A DNA stretch of 64,000 nt from Paludibacter jiangxiensis (GTDB lineage Bacteria; Bacteroidota; Bacteroidia; Bacteroidales; Paludibacteraceae), in contig CAMBSB010000009.1 in NCBI GenBank assembly GCA_945870155.1, positions 1 to 64,000 of the forward strand, written 5' to 3'. Made by a program: the position numbers and the translations under genes. Position 1 is the first letter of the stretch. Each line of letters begins with the position of its first letter. Below the pieces are notes generated by a model. It had not been told where the DNA came from. It worked only from the letters and a program-made list of their open reading frames with translations, and made no database searches. This document shows, piece by piece, positions 57,332-64,000 of this stretch.

Positions 57332-59098
57332 ATGAAACAATTGCTTTTTATATCAATATTTTTATTCTCCATATCAATTTCGTTTGCCCAAAATAAAGAA
57401 ATGAACGAGCAATGGGGCTTGCAGGAAAAAACGGCTAAAGCCACAAATGCCAATCCCGAGCGCGGAAAACTATTTATAGATGGCAATTATGCCATGTTTG
57501 TGCATTGGGGTATGTATTCGCAGTTGGGCTGTAAATGGGGCGATAAATCGTATTATGGTATCAGCGAATGGATTCTGACGAAACTCAAAATTAAACCGCA
57601 GGACATGATGGATTATGCCAAACAGTTTAATCCGGTGAATTTTAGTGCGGCCAAATTGGTTTCTCTAGCCAAAAATGCAGGCATGAAATACATTGTAATT
57701 ACTGCCAAACACCACGATGGTTTTGCCATGTATCATTCCAAAGTGAGTGATTTCAATATTGTGGATGCTTCGCCTTATGGGCGCGACCCCATGAAAGAAT
57801 TAGCTGCCGAATGTGCCAAGCAAGGTGTTGGGCTTGGGTTTTATTATTCGCATAATCTGGATTGGACTACACCCGGAGGCTCTATGGGACCTAAAACCAA
57901 TGCAGCTGGTGATTCCATTTCGTTCGATGAGTATTTTTATTCCAAAAGTCTTCCGCAGGTAAAAGAAATAACCACTGAATATGGTCCATTGGCGCTGCTT
58001 TGGTTTGATACGCCCGGACTTATTTCGGCAAAACATACGCAAGAAATTGTTGATGTGGTGCGCAAAAATCAGCCCAACGCTTTTATCAACGGACGAATTG
58101 GCAATAATATGGGAGACTACAAAGGTGGTGGCGACATGGAAGTTCCGCAAAAACGAATCGACGGATTGTCAGAATCGTGCGACGTAACCAACGACTCGTG
58201 GGGATGGGCCTATTACGACGAAAACTGGAAAAGTCCGAAACTGATTCTTACGAATTTACTTTCGATAGTGGCGCGCGGTGGAAATTATTTAATGAATGTT
58301 CCTCCCGGACCTGACGGAACAGTTCCCGAACGGGCTGAAAAAATTCTGTTATCGGCGGGCAAATGGATTCAAAAATACCCACAAGTGGTGTATGGTGTGG
58401 AAGCATCGCCATGGCCGCATAAGTTTTCGTGGGGCGATGTGGTTCTGAAAGGCAATAAACTGTATGTGCTTGTTTACGAGTGGAGTGCAAATGGTGAATT
58501 GTGGTTGCCGGGCTTAAAAAGCGACATAAAATCGCTTAAACTCCTGAATGCCAAAAACAGCAAATTAAAATATGAACTTCGGGATAATGCGGTGGTGATA
58601 AAACTTCCGGCTGCAGCGCCCGAAAAATTTATTTCGGTGATAGAAATGGAACTCAAAAACGAAGTGAGTGTGGATGAAAGCCCAACTATCGACCCTTATT
58701 TGCCAACCTATTATTCGGCCTATTTTGCCGAAGTGGAAAATTGCATTTTGAAGAAAAAGCAATGGATGGAAAAATTTGGCGAATGGAAAAGCATTATGCA
58801 GGCCGAAAAATGGACCAAAGATTCGAAAGCAAGTTGGACTGTTGATGTATTAAAACCCGGGGACTATTTGATAGAACTACAATATGCCGGCGACGGTCGT
58901 CTGGCATGGAAAATAGATACCAGCGATGGCGAAAGCATTCAGAATCAGCAAAATTCGTCAAGCATATACCACACTTTACCTTTTGGTTGGGTAACATTTA
59001 AAACTGCGGGTAAAAAGAAACTCACCGTTTCGTTGCTCGAAGGCAAATTTGAAAAAGAAAGTTTGCAGGGAATAAAATTAACGCCAATAGAACTCTAA
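57332..59098 (+). CDS. GH29 alpha-L-fucosidase with C-terminal extra domain
   Basis: 588 residues; signal peptide ends SFAQ. TIM barrel (about 40-360) with FVHWGMYSQLG, TAKHHDGFAMY, nucleophile Asp226 in LALLWFDTPG, and ESCDVTNDSWGW, where Glu281 may be the acid/base. A beta-sandwich (about 365-450) follows. Residues about 475-588 are an added domain ending LTPIEL, similar in feel to the jelly-roll binding modules attached to other GH29 enzymes. It hydrolyses alpha-linked L-fucose (or related sugars) from oligosaccharides; the linkage is not visible. It is part of the GH78-GH105-GH29-DUF4450 run. Confidence 0.93.
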   Translation: MKQLLFISIFLFSISISFAQNKEMNEQWGLQEKTAKATNANPERGKLFIDGNYAMFVHWGMYSQLGCKWGDKSYYGISEWILTKLKIKPQDMMDYAKQFNPVNFSAAKLVSLAKNAGMKYIVITAKHHDGFAMYHSKVSDFNIVDASPYGRDPMKELAAECAKQGVGLGFYYSHNLDWTTPGGSMGPKTNAAGDSISFDEYFYSKSLPQVKEITTEYGPLALLWFDTPGLISAKHTQEIVDVVRKNQPNAFINGRIGNNMGDYKGGGDMEVPQKRIDGLSESCDVTNDSWGWAYYDENWKSPKLILTNLLSIVARGGNYLMNVPPGPDGTVPERAEKILLSAGKWIQKYPQVVYGVEASPWPHKFSWGDVVLKGNKLYVLVYEWSANGELWLPGLKSDIKSLKLLNAKNSKLKYELRDNAVVIKLPAAAPEKFISVIEMELKNEVSVDESPTIDPYLPTYYSAYFAEVENCILKKKQWMEKFGEWKSIMQAEKWTKDSKASWTVDVLKPGDYLIELQYAGDGRLAWKIDTSDGESIQNQQNSSSIYHTLPFGWVTFKTAGKKKLTVSLLEGKFEKESLQGIKLTPIEL

Positions 59099-59137
59099 TG
59101 AAAGACATAAGAGCAAAGAACCAAGATTAAAGACAAG
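59099..59137 (+). repeat. Second copy of the AAAGACATAAGAGCAAAG-type word
   Basis: AAAGACATAAGAGCAAAG followed by AACCAAGATTAAAGACAAG, starting at the GH29 stop codon; related to 56099-56130. The rest of the gap to 59219 is AT-rich with nothing recognised. Confidence 0.7.
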
Positions 59138-59219
59138 ACGTAGTTTACCAGGACTTTACCAAACTCAAAGTGCAGCTTGATATAAATATTTATTATAAAA
59201 TAAATTATAAATTTTCAAA

Positions 59220-62200
59220 ATGAATTCCCTATCCATCAAAATACAGTTATTCTCGATTTTAATTTTCCTGCTTTTACTTTTGGGAATTCCGATGTTACAT
59301 GCGCTAGATTGGGAAACCGATCGCACGCTCCGTTATCAGCCTGATAATGGAGATTATGTGATTCAGAATAGTAAAAACAAATTCAATCGGTCGCTGTATG
59401 GTGTCAATACCGAGTTTCGCATCGAAGCGGGTGATGTGCCTGAGTTTGCGTTGTACTTGCCGGGCATGGGTGGAAACCTGAAATTCGCTTTGGTGAAAGG
59501 CGAAAACGCAATTTGGTTGGCCGACGCTGCGCAAATAGAAACACGCTATCGTCCGGGGTCGATGATTTACAATATTACCGACCCTATGCTGGGCAAAGGC
59601 AAGCTTCAACTTACTGTGCTGGCTATGGCTAACAAAGAAGGTGTGATTTTGAAAATTGATGGACAAAAAACCAATGATATTCGTATTATTGCTGTTTACG
59701 GAGGAGCTTCGAACGAGGTTTTCCGACGTGCCGGCGAGCGCAATGTGGATGCTGCCGATTGTTTTTTTCTGAAAGAAAAGAATTGTAACGGCAATGAATA
59801 TCAGTTGAATAAAAACAGTTTCGCGCTTAAATTCGGTCAGAAAACGGTAATTGCCGGCAGTTCGCATTTGGTGGATAAAGTTCCGACAAAAGGACGAACC
59901 ATTTTTGGAACATTTCCGGCTACTGCCACCCTTAAAATCAAAGATATAAAAGCTGCTGCTTCGGCAAAAACTTTAGCAGAAAATACAGATGCACCCAAAG
60001 CTCCCGTTTTGTATGCCGAAGTGAATTTGCAACACAACAAACCGCTTTATTTTTCAGTTTACAACAGTTCTGATAATCAATTCGTAGCAACAGATTTATT
60101 GCCAAAGATATTTGTTGAAGCCGAAAATGCGCGTGCTGCATTGGTGTCGCGCTTGATGATAAACACCCCCGATAAATTTCTGAATGCAATGGGTGGTGCA
60201 CTGACAGCAGCAGGCGATGGAATATGGCAAGACCCATCGTATTTGCATGGCGCTATATCGTGGCGCATTCGCATTCCAGGTTGGCGTGCGGCTTATATGG
60301 GTACGGCTTTGGGATGGGACGACCGTGCCAAAACGCATTTTACAGCTTACGCCAACTCGCAACTTACTGAACCTGCTTCGGGACCCGTAGAAATGGATAC
60401 GGCGATGAGTTTTGGTCGCGTAAAAATGCGGATTGGAAATTCCATGTTCAGCAGCGGCTATATTTGTCCGAATCCGAACAGTCAAAAATTAGGAAGTCTG
60501 AGCTTCTACGATATGAATTTGGCGTATATGGATGGACTTTTGCGCCACATTTACACTTCCGGCGATTTGACTTTTGCCCAACAGCTCTGGCCAACCATTG
60601 AGCGACACCTGGCATGGGAAAAACGAACGTTCGATACCGATGATGACGGACTTTACGATGCTTTTGCCTGTATTTGGGCAAGTGATGCGCTACAATACAG
60701 CGGTGGAGGCGTTACGCACTCTTCGGCTTACAATTATTTTCATAACAAACGTGCTGCCGAACTGGCCACACTTATTGGGAAGGATGCCACGCCTTACCGG
60801 GATGAGGCGAATAAAATACTGAAAACCATCAACGCCAAACTATGGCTCAAAGACAAAGGTCATTATGCCGAATTTGTGGATGTGTTGGGTTTAAAACACA
60901 CACACGAATCGGCTGGTTTATGGACTGTTTATCACGCTATCGATTCCGAAATTGCTGATCAGTTTCAGCAATATCAAACATTGCGTTATGTAGATACCCA
61001 AATTCCGCATATTCCATTTAAGGTAAAAGGTATTGAAAATGAAACCTTTCACGCTGTAACCACTACCAATTGGATGCCTTATTATTGGTCGATAAACAAT
61101 GTGGCGCCTGCCGAGCAGTTGCATACTGCACTTGCTTACTGGCAGGGCGGGCGAAACGAAGAGGCATATAAATTGTTGAAATCGGTGGTGATAGACAATC
61201 AATTTTGTGGTTCGAGTCCGGGCAATTTTCCCATGTTATCCATTTACAATGCAGCCAGTCGCAACGAAAGTTACCGCGATTTTGCCGATGTAGTTGGGAT
61301 AGCTGCGCGCGCTGTGGTAGAAGGACTTATCGGACTTCACCCCGATGCCATTCATGGCAAAATGACGATAAAACCCGGACTACCTGCTAAATGGGATTTT
61401 GCGTCGTTTAGTTTACCTTATCTCGATTTTGATTTTAAATATTCAGCTCAAAAAAGCAATTATACCATTACCCAAAAACGAGAAAACCTATTGATTGTAA
61501 ACCTTCAAATTCCTGCCAAAACGGATAAGGTTGCTGCGGTGAAAGTGAATGGAAAACCCGCTAAATACAAAGTGCTGACCGAAAATGTGGGCGTGCCGAT
61601 GTTGAAAATTGAACTTCCTGCCAATGTAACCAACAAGGTAATTGTTGTCTGGGCTGGAAATGCGATTAATATTACCCCAAAAGAAATAAATGTAGCTTTT
61701 TCTGAAACAAAAACAATTGATTTCAAAGCTAATATTGTGACTTTGAACGACCCACAATCCATTGTTGCTGAACATAAAATCAATGGTTCGCAATTGCAAC
61801 TTAAACTTAATGGAGAAGGTGGCAACCGCACTTTTTTTGCCCAACTCAAACAAGGCGACATGACTTGGTGGCAACCCGTTCACGTAAGTTTGAATTCAGC
61901 TATCGAAATAGTTTCAGGAGATACAGAAGATGCGAAGAATCTCAATTTGTATCTGAAGAATAATTCGGATAAGGCAATTTCAGGAAAGTTGACAGTGGGC
62001 AAAAACAGCGGAAATCCGTTTGTGAAAAATGTAACTGTTCAGCCACATGCCAGTTCTGATTTAGTGCAGGTTTCTACCGAATTTGCAGTGGTCGGAACAA
62101 ATAATGTGGAGTTTATAGCTGATAATGACTTGACCTACAACGAACAACTCGTTAACTGGACATTGCCTTTAAAAATAGATGCGACATTTGAAAATGTAAA

Positions 62201-62918
62201 TATCAGTGCAGCATTTAACGACAAAGTGAATAATATTTTTGCCCCTAAGAAATACTTGTCGCCACGCTCGCCCTACACTACACTGCAACTGCCGCTGCAA
62301 GGCATGGGCGACTGGTGCGTACCACTTCGCATAGTGCAGGTGAACGATAGTGGCTTCAGAGCATCGGCCAAAAACGATTTATATGAAACGCCATTCGGAC
62401 TGAAATTCTCTACACCAAATGCCGCGGATAAAGCCAACATTGCTTTTACATCGCTATGGGACAATTATCCTGATTCCATATCTGTTTCGCTCACAGGCAG
62501 GGCAGGTCATGCTTATTTGCTTATGGCCGGCTCTACTAATCATATCCAAAGTCGCATGGAAAACGGACGCGTAACTGTTAGATATACAGACGGTTCAGAA
62601 AGTGTTTTGAGACTGATAAACCCCGAATCATGGACACCCATCGAACGTGATTATTTCACCGATGAATTTTCGTACAAAATGAATCGTCCGCGCCCTTATC
62701 GTGTGGTGCTTAAAACAGGCTTAGTAGCTCGTGATTTGGAAAAAGAGATAAAAGGTGAAGCACTCGATGCCCGACTGATTGATGGTGGTGGAGCAATTAT
62801 TCTCGATTTACCACTCGATATGAATAAAGAATTAAAATCACTTACCATAATATCCAAAGCCAACGAAGTAGTGATTGGGCTAATGGGAATAACGTTGGAA
62901 CGGAGTAAAACTCACTAA
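59220..62918 (+). CDS. Large secreted DUF4450-like protein, probable (alpha/alpha)6 glycosidase
   Basis: 1232 residues; hydrophobic signal ends MLHALDWETD. Residues about 30-310 are beta-rich. Residues about 320-740 look like an (alpha/alpha)6 toroid (SRLMINTPDKFLNAMGGALTA, WPTIERHLAWEKRTFDTDDDG, TTTNWMPYYWS, LLKSVVIDNQFCGSSPGNFP), the pattern of DUF4450-type proteins and of inverting barrel glycosidases. A C-terminal beta-sandwich region of nearly 500 residues follows. FDTDDDGLYDAFACIW gives an acidic cluster near 475-490 that could be catalytic; this is a guess. Such proteins recur in rhamnose/pectin loci, but I know of no firm activity. No T9SS domain was seen. It follows GH29 with a 121 bp gap. 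Confidence 0.75.
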   Translation: MNSLSIKIQLFSILIFLLLLLGIPMLHALDWETDRTLRYQPDNGDYVIQNSKNKFNRSLYGVNTEFRIEAGDVPEFALYLPGMGGNLKFALVKGENAIWLADAAQIETRYRPGSMIYNITDPMLGKGKLQLTVLAMANKEGVILKIDGQKTNDIRIIAVYGGASNEVFRRAGERNVDAADCFFLKEKNCNGNEYQLNKNSFALKFGQKTVIAGSSHLVDKVPTKGRTIFGTFPATATLKIKDIKAAASAKTLAENTDAPKAPVLYAEVNLQHNKPLYFSVYNSSDNQFVATDLLPKIFVEAENARAALVSRLMINTPDKFLNAMGGALTAAGDGIWQDPSYLHGAISWRIRIPGWRAAYMGTALGWDDRAKTHFTAYANSQLTEPASGPVEMDTAMSFGRVKMRIGNSMFSSGYICPNPNSQKLGSLSFYDMNLAYMDGLLRHIYTSGDLTFAQQLWPTIERHLAWEKRTFDTDDDGLYDAFACIWASDALQYSGGGVTHSSAYNYFHNKRAAELATLIGKDATPYRDEANKILKTINAKLWLKDKGHYAEFVDVLGLKHTHESAGLWTVYHAIDSEIADQFQQYQTLRYVDTQIPHIPFKVKGIENETFHAVTTTNWMPYYWSINNVAPAEQLHTALAYWQGGRNEEAYKLLKSVVIDNQFCGSSPGNFPMLSIYNAASRNESYRDFADVVGIAARAVVEGLIGLHPDAIHGKMTIKPGLPAKWDFASFSLPYLDFDFKYSAQKSNYTITQKRENLLIVNLQIPAKTDKVAAVKVNGKPAKYKVLTENVGVPMLKIELPANVTNKVIVVWAGNAINITPKEINVAFSETKTIDFKANIVTLNDPQSIVAEHKINGSQLQLKLNGEGGNRTFFAQLKQGDMTWWQPVHVSLNSAIEIVSGDTEDAKNLNLYLKNNSDKAISGKLTVGKNSGNPFVKNVTVQPHASSDLVQVSTEFAVVGTNNVEFIADNDLTYNEQLVNWTLPLKIDATFENVNISAAFNDKVNNIFAPKKYLSPRSPYTTLQLPLQGMGDWCVPLRIVQVNDSGFRASAKNDLYETPFGLKFSTPNAADKANIAFTSLWDNYPDSISVSLTGRAGHAYLLMAGSTNHIQSRMENGRVTVRYTDGSESVLRLINPESWTPIERDYFTDEFSYKMNRPRPYRVVLKTGLVARDLEKEIKGEALDARLIDGGGAIILDLPLDMNKELKSLTIISKANEVVIGLMGITLERSKTH

Positions 62919-62953
62919 TTGTCTATAAATAAATTAATTGTAAATATTTTTCC

Positions 62954-62961
62954 TAATTTTG
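62954..62961 (+). promoter_or_regulatory. Possible -7 box before the second GH97
   Basis: TAATTTTG matches TAnnTTTG and lies 20 bp before the ATG at 62981. A good -33 partner at the usual distance was not found, and the 22 bp half-site pair is absent, so this may be a weak or ordinary promoter. Confidence 0.35.
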
Positions 62962-62980
62962 TAACAAAATATTATTCAAC

Positions 62981-64000
62981 ATGGAATTTAAAAATCAGCT
63001 TTCAAACTTATTATTGCACAACCATTCTAAATGGCTAATAGTTATTGCTCTACTGAGCTGTGAATTTATTTTTGCCAATGTTGCCCAAAATTCAATTCTT
63101 TTAAGCAGTCCCGACAAAACCATTCAATTGTCGGTTCGTGTTATCAACAAGCAGCTGACTTACACTGTTTCGAAAAACAATATTGAAATTATTGCACCAT
63201 CAACCTTGGGTATAATGGTGGATAGTACTTTGTTGGGTAGCGATGTAAGTATAATTGGGAAAGCCGTTTTTTCGAAAATAAATGAAAAATACAGCACGGT
63301 AGGCAATCACCCTAAGGTAATAAACAAAGCTAACGAAGTGGCTATTGCATTGCAAAATGCAGGTAAAAACTTCAAGTTGTTTGTGCGGGTGTACAACGAT
63401 GGTTATGGCATTCGTTATGGATTGCCCGAAGGTGCAAAGCGCATTGATACAGAGCTTACTGCATGGAACTTTGCTGATACAAATGGGAAAGTGGCCTGGT
63501 CGGATAATAGCGTAACCTACGAAAGTCTGAGCCAAGTAACTGCATGGAACAAAGTGCCCGAAAATAAAATCATTATGCCACCTTTAACTATTGAAACAGG
63601 AGGTTGTTGGGTATCGGTTTCGGAAGCCGATTGCGAAACATTTTCGGATATGAATCTACAACGAAAAGGGAACGAGCTAAAAGTGGTTTTTTCGTACAAT
63701 AAAAAAGGGTGGGACATAAAACCGCTTGAAGGCAATGGCCCAAAAGTGCTGAATGGAACCTATCGTGGCATGAATGTATCGCCTTGGCGTACAGCCATTA
63801 TTGCAACCAATATGACTGATTTGGTTAATTCCGATTTATTGATGAACTTATCGCCGGCACCAGCCAAAGGCTCCGATTTCTCATGGGTAAAACCCGGCCG
63901 TTGTTTGTGGCAATGGTGGAGTGTGGGTGCGCCTAAATACGAAGACCAGAAACAATGGTTCGATGCAGCAGCCAAACTCAAATGGGAATATTACCTGATT
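62981..64000 (+). CDS. GH97 family alpha-glycosidase, N-terminal part (runs off the window)
   Basis: An open frame of 340 codons from the ATG at 62981 to the window edge. After a signal-like segment (about 17-33, KWLIVIALLSCEFIFAN), the GH97 N-terminal beta-sandwich is clear: ILLSSPDKTIQLSVRV, LFVRVYNDGYGIRYGLPE, SPWRTAIIATNMTDLVNSDL, and the start of the barrel FSWVKPGRCLWQWWSVG. The catalytic residues lie beyond the edge, so inverting or retaining type cannot be judged. It is distinct in sequence from the GH97 at 66-2132, giving two divergent paralogues at the two ends of the locus. It follows the DUF4450-like gene by 62 bp. Confidence 0.92.
   Translation, partial: MEFKNQLSNLLLHNHSKWLIVIALLSCEFIFANVAQNSILLSSPDKTIQLSVRVINKQLTYTVSKNNIEIIAPSTLGIMVDSTLLGSDVSIIGKAVFSKINEKYSTVGNHPKVINKANEVAIALQNAGKNFKLFVRVYNDGYGIRYGLPEGAKRIDTELTAWNFADTNGKVAWSDNSVTYESLSQVTAWNKVPENKIIMPPLTIETGGCWVSVSEADCETFSDMNLQRKGNELKVVFSYNKKGWDIKPLEGNGPKVLNGTYRGMNVSPWRTAIIATNMTDLVNSDLLMNLSPAPAKGSDFSWVKPGRCLWQWWSVGAPKYEDQKQWFDAAAKLKWEYYLI

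Noticed and set aside
62907-62961. Operator cassette before the second GH97
   Set aside because: The -7-like box is present, but no half-sites occur at the required 25 and 47 bp offsets.
1-64000. rRNA, tRNA, riboswitch, insertion-sequence transposase
   Set aside because: None could be recognised on either strand.

Overview
The window comes from a Bacteroidota chromosome, most likely a Bacteroidales relative of Paludibacter. The evidence is three SusC/SusD pairs, a hybrid two-component regulator fused to AraC, a FecI-type sigma factor with FecR, -7 boxes of the TAnnTTTG type, no Shine-Dalgarno sequences, low GC, and C-terminal sorting domains of the type IX secretion system (T9SS) on many secreted proteins. 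No rRNA, tRNA, CRISPR or phage genes were seen. Almost all of the 64 kb is one large polysaccharide-utilization region.

Layout. (1) 1-4460, minus strand: GH3, GH97 and the start of a third secreted protein, linked to the GH97 by an ATGA overlap. (2) 4470-6550: a small GIY-YIG nuclease gene flanked by two direct copies of a ~180 bp repeat, then a SOUL-family protein. (3) 6550-20760: four giant T9SS-exported beta-helix proteins, each with its own terminator and promoter, and a 58-residue peptide gene after the first. (4) 20825-25508: a GH67-like glycosidase and a GH141-like enzyme. (5) 25715-29794: the hybrid two-component regulator. (6) 29905-43794: SusC1-SusD1-SusC2-SusD2, a T9SS surface protein and a GH74-type enzyme. 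(7) 43974-46475: GH2. (8) 46495-53173: ECF sigma factor, FecR, SusC3 with an STN signalling domain, SusD3. (9) 53391-64000: GH78, GH105, GH29, a DUF4450-like protein and a second GH97 cut by the window edge.

How it fits together. GH78, GH105 and GH141 point to a rhamnose- and galacturonate-containing pectic glycan. GH74, GH3, GH2, GH29 and GH97 would also suit a galactosylated or fucosylated xyloglucan-like backbone, so the target may be composite plant cell wall. Two control systems share the locus: the AraC-type hybrid sensor and a sigma/anti-sigma/SusC relay.

The strongest new observation is a 55 bp promoter cassette: two half-sites starting ACC or similar, 22 bp apart, with the second exactly 25 bp before the -7 box. 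It precedes at least six transcription units (GH3, the four beta-helix genes, GH2) and, in weaker form, SusC1. This looks like the operator set of the hybrid regulator. The second is a palindromic repeat doublet, present four times. At two genes it contains the start codon and supplies the front of the signal peptide, and at one of these it also encodes the tail of the upstream GH3.
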